From Lacrimispora amygdalina (GTDB lineage Bacteria > Bacillota > Clostridia > Lachnospirales > Lachnospiraceae), in the NCBI RefSeq assembly GCF_003432035.1, contig NZ_QOHO01000007.1:1-50515 (forward strand): DNA of 50,515 bases, given 5' to 3'. This document shows positions 40,049 to 47,792 of this stretch, one piece after another (the first letter of the stretch is position 1; each line of letters begins with the position of its first letter). Below the pieces are notes generated by a model, which searched no databases, was not told where the DNA came from, and was given only the letters and a program-made list of their open reading frames with translations. Position numbers and translations under genes: made by a program.

Positions 40049-41128
40049 CTACCGTTCGGTACAGCTGATACAGGGATCTATGGTAAGAATCAGTATGGGT
40101 ACGTCTGCCAGGGAACAGTCCTTTAACGTCTCAAGCAATGCAGGCAGATTGGCAAAGGTAGGTGTACGGACCCTTACTCTGTCCAAAAATTTGGTTCCAT
40201 TGGCTTTGGTATAATAAACTACTTCACCCCGGGGCTGCTCCAGCCGTATAAAATGTTCTCCATTTGGATTTCCTTTTACCTTGACATTGATGTCACCGTC
40301 AGGAATTAAATCAATACACTGTCTGATTAAATCGATTGACTGAAACATTTCCTTGATCCTGACCCTGGTTCTTGCATAGCAGTCCCCGCCTTCACTGGTG
40401 ACCGGCTTAAATTCCAGCCTGCTATAGGCGCTGTATCCCTGTGTTCTCATATCCATTTCGATTCCGCTTGCCCTCGCCATAGGTCCTACCGCGCCTAAAT
40501 CAAAAGCCGTCTGTTTTGAGAGGACGCCTACCCCTTTGGTGCGGAGCTTAACTGTAGTATCGTTTATAAAAACACCGGTGGTCTCTTTTAATTCCTTTTC
40601 CATCTCCGTTAAAACAGTCCTGATCTTCATTAAAGTCCCGGAACTGATATCTTTTCTCACACCACCGATATCACATACGGAAAAAATAACTCGTCCGCCT
40701 GTTGTCTCTTCGAAAATATCCAGAACCTGCTCCCGTAATTTCCAGGACTGCATAAACAGACTTTCAAATCCAAAAGCATCAGCCAGAAGTCCAAGCCAGA
40801 GAAGATGGCTGTGTAGCCGAGACAGTTCTGCCCATATTGTGCGTAAGAATTCTCCCCGCTCCGGCACCTCTACATCCATAATACGCTCAATGGACATACA
40901 ATATCCCATTCCATGCATAAAAGAGCAGATTCCGCAGATCCGTTCTGCAACGTAACAATATTGCTGATAATCTCTTTTTTCCACCAGCTTTTCCAAGCCT
41001 CTGTGAATGTATCCAATTCTAGGAATTGCTTCTACAACCGTTTCATCCTCCAGCACCAGATCAAGATGGATCGGCTCCGGAAGAACCGGATGCTGCGGAC
41101 CAAACGGAACAATCGTCCTGTTTCCCAT
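40049..41128 (-). CDS. echE: Ech hydrogenase subunit E, [NiFe] large subunit
   Basis: A 359-residue group 4 [NiFe]-hydrogenase large subunit, homologous to NuoD. Both nickel-binding cysteine pairs are present: RICGICSFMHG near residue 65 and DPCISCTER at the very end. The protein stops three residues after the last Cys pair motif, so it has no C-terminal extension needing an endopeptidase, matching the lack of a HycI-like gene. It holds the H2-forming site facing the cytoplasm. Confidence 0.96.
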   Translation of the reverse strand: MGNRTIVPFGPQHPVLPEPIHLDLVLEDETVVEAIPRIGYIHRGLEKLVEKRDYQQYCYVAERICGICSFMHGMGYCMSIERIMDVEVPERGEFLRTIWAELSRLHSHLLWLGLLADAFGFESLFMQSWKLREQVLDIFEETTGGRVIFSVCDIGGVRKDISSGTLMKIRTVLTEMEKELKETTGVFINDTTVKLRTKGVGVLSKQTAFDLGAVGPMARASGIEMDMRTQGYSAYSRLEFKPVTSEGGDCYARTRVRIKEMFQSIDLIRQCIDLIPDGDINVKVKGNPNGEHFIRLEQPRGEVVYYTKANGTKFLDRVRVRTPTFANLPALLETLKDCSLADVPILILTIDPCISCTER

Positions 41129-41164
41129 AAATAACCTCCGTACTGCTGCGGGCTGCCACAGCAG

Positions 41165-41506
41165 CTATTCGTTCATGCCAAATGGTGTCTTCACCGGAAT
41201 CTTATAAAGGTTATCATTGAAATCCGGCAAAATTCCTGTTATTTTTACCCCGAACAACTCCTTTATCTCATTTTCATAAAGAAAAGAATATGGATAAAGA
41301 ATGCAGATGCTTGGCAGTTCGGTTTTCGTATCTGTGATCAGCCTTATATTCAGCAGTTCATAATCCTTATCAAAGGAATAGGTTAATTCCATTCCATCTT
41401 TATTCGTGCAGGAAATTGCTACCAGCCGGTAACCATCATTCTTTATTTTCATGATCTCCGTCAGCAGATCATTGGCGGAGATTTCTCTTAATATTTGTTC
41501 TTTCAT
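41165..41506 (-). CDS. echD: Ech hydrogenase subunit D (NuoC-like)
   Basis: A 113-residue hydrophilic subunit related to the NuoC/30-kDa complex I subunit. The ENEIKELFGVKITGILPDF motif and GYRLVAISCTNKDGMEL segment identify it. It bridges the EchC and EchE subunits. Its start overlaps the end of echC by 4 bases. Short compared with NuoC, as usual for Ech. Confidence 0.88.
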   Translation of the reverse strand: MKEQILREISANDLLTEIMKIKNDGYRLVAISCTNKDGMELTYSFDKDYELLNIRLITDTKTELPSICILYPYSFLYENEIKELFGVKITGILPDFNDNLYKIPVKTPFGMNE

Positions 41507-41955
41507 GTTTCTCCAATCCGCTTTTTGGGCATAGCCTTTTTCTTCTCTTCCAGAATATCAAGGGCTTTCACCACACCGTCAATAATTGATTCCGGACGTG
41601 CCGCACATCCCGGTACATAAACATCCACTGGAATTACCTTATCAACTCCACCGGCTACGTTATAGCATTCTGCAAAGATGCCGCCGGAGGTTGCGCAGAT
41701 TCCAACTGCTACCACTGCTTTTGGTTCCGGCATCTGTTCATAGAGCTGCTTCACAACCGGAATATTCTGTTCATTGACACTGCCGGTTATAAGTAAGATA
41801 TCCGCATGCTTGGGATTACCGGTGTTGATAATACCAAAACGTTCCACATCATATAATGGTGTCAGACACGCCAGTACCTCGATATCACAGCCATTGCAGC
41901 TTGTGCCGTCATAATGCAGAATCCAGGGTGATTTCTTTACCACATTTACATTCAT
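41503..41955 (-). CDS. echC: Ech hydrogenase subunit C, small subunit (NuoB-like)
   Basis: A 150-residue subunit that binds one [4Fe-4S] cluster next to the NiFe site. The ligands are in GTSCNGCDIEVLAC, GICATSGGIF and VPGCAARPESI. This is the NuoB/HycG fold. A TTG further upstream is possible, but ATG 41955 has GAGGAG seven bases upstream. Close spacing with echB and overlap with echD. Confidence 0.93.
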   Translation of the reverse strand: MNVNVVKKSPWILHYDGTSCNGCDIEVLACLTPLYDVERFGIINTGNPKHADILLITGSVNEQNIPVVKQLYEQMPEPKAVVAVGICATSGGIFAECYNVAGGVDKVIPVDVYVPGCAARPESIIDGVVKALDILEEKKKAMPKKRIGET

Positions 41956-41983
41956 ATGTACTCTCCTCAATTTTCTCAGGGCA

Positions 41984-42850
41984 TCATTTCATAAAGAATG
42001 AAAGAATCACCAGATTCACCGTACCCATTACTCCCGTAACAATCCACGCAGAATTAAGCGCATGCTGCCATTTCAGCCTTGCTGCACAGTTATCCACAAT
42101 AATTTCAAACAGGTACACACAAAGACAGGCGACAACTGCAATTGCACGACTGCCCGGTGCAGAGGTAGCAAAAAATACATAAACAAGAGATAAAGAGATG
42201 ATCACCTCATACCAGTGGGTAACCTCAATAACAGCCAGATCCTTTCCGGAATACTCGGTTGTAATGCCCTTGACGATTTCCTGATGTCCATGGTGGGACA
42301 TGCTTAAATCAAAGGGTGATTTCCTCAGTTTAAAGGTCAATATAAATACCAATCCCATAAAGACTCCGGGCAGATAAAGAATCGATGGTTTGTCAGTCAT
42401 AATAATATCTTTAATAAAGAAGCTTTTTTCCGCATAATACAGACCGATACAGGTAAGAAGCACCATTGGTTCATAAGCCATGATCTGTAAAAGCTCTCTC
42501 TCTGATCCGATGGTGTTATAAGGAGAGTTTGATGCGTAGCCTCCCAGGACAAAAAACACAGATCCCAGTGTCAATGCGAAGATTGCCAATAAAATATCGC
42601 CGCCCAAAAGTATGATAACCGTGGTAAATACGGCAAATACCATTGAAACATACACAAAAAAGCGGTGCATGGAATTGACTTCAATGGACTCCTTCTGCAT
42701 CAGTTTCAGCACATCGTAAAATGGCTGGGCAACCGGGGGACCCTGCCTGCCCTGCATACGGGCTGTGATGACCCGGTCCATACCGGTTAACAGTCCTCCC
42801 ATAACAGGTGCAAGAATAATGATCCCCATAACCCTTAGTAAGTTCATCAT
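41984..42850 (-). CDS. echB: Ech hydrogenase subunit B (NuoH/HycD-like membrane protein)
   Basis: A 288-residue membrane protein with about eight helices. The conserved quinone-loop-like segment GRQGPPVAQPFYDVLKLMQK and the ERELLQIMAYEPM and FKLRKSPFDLSMSHHGHQE motifs are complex I NuoH-type. It links the hydrophilic arm to the ion-pumping EchA. Start ATG 42850 overlaps the echA stop codon (ATGA type overlap), with GGAGGG eight bases upstream. Confidence 0.94.
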   Translation of the reverse strand: MMNLLRVMGIIILAPVMGGLLTGMDRVITARMQGRQGPPVAQPFYDVLKLMQKESIEVNSMHRFFVYVSMVFAVFTTVIILLGGDILLAIFALTLGSVFFVLGGYASNSPYNTIGSERELLQIMAYEPMVLLTCIGLYYAEKSFFIKDIIMTDKPSILYLPGVFMGLVFILTFKLRKSPFDLSMSHHGHQEIVKGITTEYSGKDLAVIEVTHWYEVIISLSLVYVFFATSAPGSRAIAVVACLCVYLFEIIVDNCAARLKWQHALNSAWIVTGVMGTVNLVILSFFMK

Positions 42851-44757
42851 GATGCAATCCCTCCAATCAGCAGAATCACTCCCCATACAAGAATGACAAA
42901 AGATAAAATGTCACTAAAGAAAGATAACCGCTTTGTCCCAAAATAGCCGTCCATATACCAGTTCCGAAGCTCAACCTGACGCGTTCCGCCAAAGGATGCG
43001 TAAAAGGTTTCATTGTCCCCTGTATTTTCACCTGCCATGTAAATCGGAGCTTTTCTTCTTTTATCATTCTTATAAACAGGGATAAAACTGACTGGCAGTA
43101 TTATAAGCATGCTTAACATATACAGCATCAGCTTAATATCACCTTCCCCGATGGGCATCAAAGCCTGATTATGAAAAACTCCGCTCAAATACGGGATCAG
43201 GGCGTATTTGGAGACTACAGGGAAAGTAAAACAGGATACTACCACCAAACCTGCAAGTATGGTAATAGGAATCTCTTCATCCAGGTGGAATTTATTTTCA
43301 CTTTGCTGTCTCATATTAACTTTTGACACAAGCTTTCCCATCCACTTCGCCCAGTAGAACAACGTTGCCGCGCTGCCATAGGCAAGGATGATAACAATCA
43401 GAATATTATTTGAATCAATAAATGCTTTCATTGCAACCCATTTGGAAATCAGCATGCCAAAAGGAGCAAGGAACATTCCGGCAATTCCGATCATCATACA
43501 CAGCGCAAGTTTTCTTGAAACTCCCAGAAGCATATCCATGTTTTCCACATTCCGGTTTCCAATCTGATGTTCTGCAGAACCAACGGATATAAAGAGCAGG
43601 GATTTGGATACTGCATGAAAGATAATCAGCAGAATCGCTGCCCAGATGGATTCCTCTGTCCCGACGCTGGCACAGATAACAATGAGTCCCAGATTTGCCA
43701 GTGTGGAATAGGCCAGAACCTTTTTTGCGTCACTCTGGGAGATCGCCATGAAAGAACATGCCAGGAACGTCACTCCTCCCACAAGTGTTACGGTTTTTCC
43801 CACCGCTGAGTCACCAAGAAGAGGGGCCAGCCTGATGATTAAATACACACCTGCTTTCACCATGGTTGCGGAATGAAGCAATGCTGATGTGGGGGTAGGC
43901 GCCACCATGGCTCCAAGCAGCCAGGAAGAAAACGGCAGCTGAGCCGATTTCGTAAGTGCTGCCAGAGACAGAAGAAATACTGGAATCATAAGGAATGCAT
44001 CCGGCTCTCCGGCTGTAAAAACTGACAGCTCCAGCGTATGTCTGCTGATGCCGATGATGATGATTCCGGCAGCAAAAGCAGCTCCGCCTAAAAGATTAAT
44101 GAAAAGTGCACGAAACGAATTGTTTCTTGCCTCCTTCGTCTTTGTGTACCCGATAAGCAAATAAGAACAGAAGGTCGTAAGCTCCCAGCAAAAATACATC
44201 CAGGTGAGCTGGTTGCTCAGCACAATACCAAACATTGCAGAAAGAAATAAGAATAAAACTGCAAAAAAGAAGCCCTTTCGATCCTCATATTCCGTATGGT
44301 GAATATGATATGTTTTCATATAACCAACCGCATAAATGCAGATCAGACTGCCGACCACTCCCACAATTACCACCATGACTGCGGTAAGCTTGTCAAAGAT
44401 AATAGCTTTATCAACTTCAATCCGGCTCTTTACAGTCAGTTCAAAACAAAGCATGGCTGCCGTCTGCAAAAAAGAAAGAATTGAGATGGCATAATTTTTA
44501 TAACGTATTCCGGTTACAATGATATAAGCGGCAAGAGCCACTTCCACCGCTGCCATAATGAAATCAATTGCTTTTTCCCAGAGGTATGTATAAGCAATTC
44601 CCTTATTGAAAAACAAACAGACAACAATCAGTGTCAAAACTGCTGTTATACCTGCACTCACCCGGACAATTTTGTTTCTTACTTCATCCTCTCTCACCAA
44701 ATATACAGCAAGTGCTGCAAGCAGAGGAAATAATATCAATACCGTAATCGCACCCAT
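42847..44757 (-). CDS. echA: Ech hydrogenase subunit A (NuoL/MrpA-like ion pump)
   Basis: A 636-residue antiporter-like membrane subunit with about sixteen helices. Key segments include GKTVTLVGGVTFLACSFMAI, SDAKKVLAYSTLANLGLIV and LPFSSWLLGAMVAPTPTSAL with the conserved charged Lys and Glu residues of proton or sodium channels. It couples ferredoxin oxidation to ion export. First gene of the twelve-gene operon. Confidence 0.95.
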   Translation of the reverse strand: MGAITVLILFPLLAALAVYLVREDEVRNKIVRVSAGITAVLTLIVVCLFFNKGIAYTYLWEKAIDFIMAAVEVALAAYIIVTGIRYKNYAISILSFLQTAAMLCFELTVKSRIEVDKAIIFDKLTAVMVVIVGVVGSLICIYAVGYMKTYHIHHTEYEDRKGFFFAVLFLFLSAMFGIVLSNQLTWMYFCWELTTFCSYLLIGYTKTKEARNNSFRALFINLLGGAAFAAGIIIIGISRHTLELSVFTAGEPDAFLMIPVFLLSLAALTKSAQLPFSSWLLGAMVAPTPTSALLHSATMVKAGVYLIIRLAPLLGDSAVGKTVTLVGGVTFLACSFMAISQSDAKKVLAYSTLANLGLIVICASVGTEESIWAAILLIIFHAVSKSLLFISVGSAEHQIGNRNVENMDMLLGVSRKLALCMMIGIAGMFLAPFGMLISKWVAMKAFIDSNNILIVIILAYGSAATLFYWAKWMGKLVSKVNMRQQSENKFHLDEEIPITILAGLVVVSCFTFPVVSKYALIPYLSGVFHNQALMPIGEGDIKLMLYMLSMLIILPVSFIPVYKNDKRRKAPIYMAGENTGDNETFYASFGGTRQVELRNWYMDGYFGTKRLSFFSDILSFVILVWGVILLIGGIAS

Positions 44758-44854
44758 ACATTCATCACCTTACTTTTTATAATATCTGTCAGGAAATCAC
44801 AAAAATTTTATCTTCAGTTATTCAAATGCCACAACCCATGATGTCAAATTACAT

Positions 44855-44901
44855 AATTGATCAATTCGAGCTCATTATATCACACGAAAAAACGTTGTCA
44901 A
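44855..44901 (-). promoter_or_regulatory. Strong promoter and palindrome before echA
   Basis: Minus strand TTGACA (44896-44901), 16-base spacer and perfect TATAAT (44874-44879). A 12-bp perfect palindrome, AATTGATCAATT (44855-44866), sits at or just after the expected start, a place where a repressor would act. The untranslated leader to echA is about 110 bases. Confidence 0.75.
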
Positions 44902-45194
44902 TGTTTTATTATCTGTACAATTTACACAGTTTTAATATAAAAATGCGAAATATGGAAAACTATTCCAGAAAAAAGAGAAAACTCTAATTTTTGAACAAGT
45001 TAAATATTTAACGCATCAAATTCCAACTATTTTTCCCAATTATTTTACGTTTTTTTAACATTTATGTACAAAAAATATACAACTTATTTATACAGGCGGT
45101 GCAATGGGTGAGGATTTTACAATATAAAGAAACTGTTAAATTAATGCTGCCCGGCTGTATAAAGGAGGATTTGGTAAGTAACTTTTTATCAACC

Positions 45195-45229
45195 AAAAAA
45201 GGACGCTTTGCTGCAGAGCATCCTTTTTA
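45195..45229 (-). terminator. Terminator after the XRE gene
   Basis: Minus strand AAAAAGGATGCT pairs imperfectly with AGCGTCCTTTTTT, giving a T-rich tail 45-50 bases past the XRE stop codon. The structure is nearly symmetric, so it may also work on the plus strand. Confidence 0.65.
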
Positions 45230-45276
45230 TCAATTCCAATATCTTTTTTAGAAATACCAACTCATTTCATAAAGAT

Positions 45277-45483
45277 TTATTCATCCTCATAGAAGAAAAA
45301 CAATTCCTCCACTGTAGAAGAAAATACCTTAGCAATATCCATGGCAAGTTTTAATGATGGATTATACCTGCCTTTTTCCAAGTTAATAATCGTTTCCCGC
45401 CGCACTCCAACAAGTACAGCAAGTTCATCCTGTGTTAAGCTTTGCTTTGCTCTGTATTCCCGCAATTTAGTAATTAAGGCCAT
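45277..45483 (-). CDS. Small XRE-family HTH regulator
   Basis: A 68-residue single-domain Cro/CI-like DNA-binding protein: [19 protein letters not shown] forms helices 1-2 and [19 protein letters not shown] the recognition helix, with an acidic tail ending FFFYEDE. It follows the DUF3796 gene by two bases, and this pairing is one I recognise from clostridial genomes. The perfect inverted repeat upstream of the pair is its likely operator. Confidence 0.92.
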   Translation of the reverse strand: MALITKLREYRAKQSLTQDELAVLVGVRRETIINLEKGRYNPSLKLAMDIAKVFSSTVEELFFFYEDE

Positions 45484-45485
45484 GT

Positions 45486-45824
45486 TTATATCTCCCGCTG
45501 TTCATTTATTTCCAGTACCACGAGACTGATTGTAAAACAAATCATAGAGACAACGTAGCACGATACCAATACAATGTTGACTGGCAGAATTGCTGGAAAC
45601 AGGAAATGTACGGCAATGGCAAGACCAGTGGCCCATACACCGGAAAAGAAACCATAACTTGCCGCTTTTCTGACATTTTGCTGAAACAGCTCATCCGGTG
45701 TTACAAAAAAATACCGGATGTATTGGGCAAAGCCGAAGAAACCGAAAAACGGAATACTAACAGTGAAACCCATAAAGCCTAACAAAGCGAGAATGGACAG
45801 GAAACCCAGTTTATTGACTTTCAT
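45486..45824 (-). CDS. DUF3796 small membrane protein
   Basis: A 112-residue protein starting [20 protein letters not shown]. It has four hydrophobic helices, a Phe-rich [13 protein letters not shown] segment and the [21 protein letters not shown] motif typical of DUF3796. Function unknown; the XRE pairing suggests a regulated membrane-stress or peptide-response protein, as an inference. GGAGG seven bases before ATG 45824. Confidence 0.85.
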   Translation of the reverse strand: MKVNKLGFLSILALLGFMGFTVSIPFFGFFGFAQYIRYFFVTPDELFQQNVRKAASYGFFSGVWATGLAIAVHFLFPAILPVNIVLVSCYVVSMICFTISLVVLEINEQREI

Positions 45825-45835
45825 AAAAGACCTCC

Positions 45836-45895
45836 AATAGTGGTATATTTCTAACATTATGTTATAAATATACCACTATTTAATTTTCTTGTCAA
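45836..45895 (-). promoter_or_regulatory. Promoter with perfect 15-bp inverted-repeat operator (DUF3796-XRE)
   Basis: Minus strand TTGACA (45890-45895), 17-base spacer, TATATT (45867-45872). A perfect 15-bp inverted repeat (45836-45850, AATAGTGGTATATTT; 45866-45880, its exact complement) is separated by 15 bases. One arm covers the -10 and the other touches the ribosome site, so a bound dimer or pair of dimers would block the promoter. Confidence 0.85.
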
Positions 45896-45957
45896 CCGTA
45901 AGACCTGAGCCCTGGAAAGGTGTGACGCCAGCATTTCCGATAAAAACTTCTCGAATA

Positions 45958-46005
45958 AGGGGCTGTCGCACAATCAGTTCATAAACTGATTTTGCTACAG
46001 CCCCT
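45958..46005. repeat. Long hairpin with GGGGCTGT ends
   Basis: AGGGGCTGT (45958-45966) pairs with ACAGCCCCT (45997-46005), with an inner TCAGTT/AACTGA stem. It lies just after the AraC-type gene. It could be that gene's terminator, though the T run is poor; the GGGGCTGT ends also resemble the ends of some insertion sequences, so it may be a mobile-element remnant. Confidence 0.5.
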
Positions 46006-46012
46006 AATAAAT

Positions 46013-46981
46013 TTATTTAACACGAGCAATTTGTATTGTACCACCTACCCCATAATTCTTGCAGCGATTACGGTAGCCCATTGGCGTTTCACCGGTAATC
46101 TTTTTAAATATCTTAATAAAATATCCCGGTTCACTAAATCCAAGCTTTATGCTTACTTCACTAACTGTCATATCTGAACCTTTCAGGAAATCTTTTGCCC
46201 AGGATATTTTCAGTTTAGTTATAAATGTTGTAAATGGTTCACCAATTTCTTTTGCAAATAGTTTACTAAAATAGGGTGCACTTACATGGCAAAAATCAGC
46301 TGCTTCGGTTAATGTGATCATTTTTTCCTTCTCGGAATACATATAATTAATTGCCTTCATAATTATCTGATTAGAGAGGTTAGGATAATAAAAACTCTGT
46401 TCTCCTATTAATAATTTTTTCTCTATATCTATATTAGCTGAATCATTGTTACCTTTTTTTAGTATTTCAGTTGCAAAAAATGAACATAAATGAAAAAGCA
46501 TTTTAGTCATATGGTCAAGTTGTTCCTTTGTATAGGAAGGAATTTTGTTGTAACATTTCCTGTATTTATCTATTATTGCCTCTGTTTCATATGAATCGAT
46601 TGTCAGAATCTGCTCAAGTTCTTCTTCCGATTCACCTTTAACATGTACTTGACCTGCCATTACAGCTCCTAAGTATGAATCCTCAACTATTATTGGGATG
46701 GCTATATCTACGATACCGAAGTGACATTGATATATATACGGTCTTTTTTTCAAAACACCTTCAAGGCTTCCTCTCGCATCACACTTTTGACATAAATTAC
46801 TAAGCTTCTCTTCGCTCCTGACATGTGAACAGAATTCACTGCATCCACTATGTGTGGTTATCGGAATACCCCGGTAATCAACCGTATGTATTGCCATACC
46901 TGTTACTTCAGATATTGCATTTTGAAGCTTTTCCCAAGAATCTAAATCTACTATATTACTAAAACTCTTGACATCATTCAA
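46013..46981 (-). CDS. PocR-domain AraC-family transcriptional regulator
   Basis: A 322-residue regulator. The N-terminal PocR sensor domain (SWEKLQNAISEVTGMAIHTV) has the Cys/His set CSEFCSHVR and CQKCDARG, and YQCHFGIVDIAIPIIV. The C-terminal AraC domain has two HTH motifs (ITLTEAADFCHVSAPYFSK and VSEVSIKLGFSEPGYFIK). The start is a TTG at 46981 with GGAGGT seven bases upstream. AT-rich codon use differs from most of the window. Encoded right after the MarR gene, so probably co-transcribed. Confidence 0.9.
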   Translation of the reverse strand: MNDVKSFSNIVDLDSWEKLQNAISEVTGMAIHTVDYRGIPITTHSGCSEFCSHVRSEEKLSNLCQKCDARGSLEGVLKKRPYIYQCHFGIVDIAIPIIVEDSYLGAVMAGQVHVKGESEEELEQILTIDSYETEAIIDKYRKCYNKIPSYTKEQLDHMTKMLFHLCSFFATEILKKGNNDSANIDIEKKLLIGEQSFYYPNLSNQIIMKAINYMYSEKEKMITLTEAADFCHVSAPYFSKLFAKEIGEPFTTFITKLKISWAKDFLKGSDMTVSEVSIKLGFSEPGYFIKIFKKITGETPMGYRNRCKNYGVGGTIQIARVK

Positions 46982-47004
46982 TCAACACACCTCCGAATGT
47001 ATGA

Positions 47005-47502
47005 TCAATCAATGGCTACTAGTATAATAGGTTCTCCATCTTTCCATATTACTCTTTCATAAAGAGAATCAATCATTTGAGTAAACATGTTAAGTTCACT
47101 GTCTTTTAAATTATCTCCAATCTCAAACATCTCTTGGAAAATTCTCTTAGCATATCTCTCAGTATACTCATTGTAGATATTACGTCCAAACGGTGTAGCT
47201 TGGATAATAATGTCTTTTTTGTTTCCTTTTACATGATACTTTTGCAGTAATCCCTTATCAGCAAGTTTCTTTGTTAATTTCGTAAAAGAACTGCTTGATA
47301 TCCCTAAAGCTTTAGCAATCTCAGACATGTTAAATACATGGTCTTCATTTTCAATTAAGTATTCAATAACTTGAATCTGAACAAACGAATACTTAACTTC
47401 TTCACCCATTAGTTCTTTATTTAATGTTAAAGCGTAGTTATTTGAAAATCGTATTAGTGAATTTACTAGCTTTCGATATCTGCCTAACCATTCTAATTCC
47501 AA
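47005..47502 (-). CDS. MarR-family transcriptional regulator
   Basis: A 165-residue winged-helix regulator with the MarR core: VFNMSEIAKALGISSSSFTK, LTKKLADKGLLQKYHVKGNK wing, and helical dimerisation ends. It starts with TTG at 47502, GAAGGG six bases upstream. It likely represses its own promoter and perhaps the hydrolase gene. The segment is AT-rich, with marks of recent acquisition. Confidence 0.9.
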   Translation of the reverse strand: MELEWLGRYRKLVNSLIRFSNNYALTLNKELMGEEVKYSFVQIQVIEYLIENEDHVFNMSEIAKALGISSSSFTKLTKKLADKGLLQKYHVKGNKKDIIIQATPFGRNIYNEYTERYAKRIFQEMFEIGDNLKDSELNMFTQMIDSLYERVIWKDGEPIILVAID

Positions 47503-47524
47503 TTAAAATCCCTTCTTTCGAATT

Positions 47525-47580
47525 AATATTGTTTACCGTGGAAACTATATTGATTCTACCATAAGGATTTTTTAAAAACA
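47525..47580 (-). promoter_or_regulatory. MarR gene promoter and operator candidate
   Basis: Minus strand TTGTTT, 17-base spacer, TAGAAT (47553-47558). Immediately after it lies a 10-bp inverted repeat with one mismatch, AATATTGTTT (47525-47534) and AAACTATATT (47542-47551), placed at the transcription start, as expected for MarR autorepression. Confidence 0.5.
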
Positions 47581-47702
47581 ATGCCTAACAATTACCAAAT
47601 ATATGATCATTTTTTGTGCAATTTATACTATAATTTAATACTCCCTTCACCTATTCGCTTACCTCCCATAAAAACCTCCATAATCTTTTTACAGTATTAT
47701 AT

Positions 47703-47763
47703 AACAAAAAGTACCCCAATAGTTAAACACAGCCTCTTTTTCTGTGTCTTACTATCAGGGTAC
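47703..47763 (-). terminator. Terminator after the hydrolase-membrane fusion gene
   Basis: A long imperfect hairpin: GTACCC (47711-47716) with GGGTAC (47758-47763), ATAGT with ACTAT, and ACACAG with CTGTGT. On the minus strand a TTTTTG tail follows, 30 bases after the stop codon. Confidence 0.75.
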
Positions 47764-47792
47764 AGTTTACCCCATTTTTTATTGGATGTATA

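Larger units (their letters stand above)
44758..45276. other. AT-rich intergenic region before the ech operon
   Basis: No gene is evident. The left part holds the ech promoter and a palindrome; the middle (about 44,900-45,120) is AT-rich with small hairpins and very short ORFs only; the right part holds the terminator that serves the XRE gene. A TTG ORF near 45,171 after AAAGGAGG codes only 26 residues and has poor spacing. Confidence 0.7.

Noticed and set aside
44855-44866. FNR/CRP site before ech
   Set aside because: The palindrome lacks the central spacer of TTGAT-N4-ATCAA; it is kept only as an unnamed operator candidate.
45171-45251. TTG-initiated 26-codon ORF after AAAGGAGG
   Set aside because: The ribosome site is only two bases from the start and the frame runs through a terminator hairpin.
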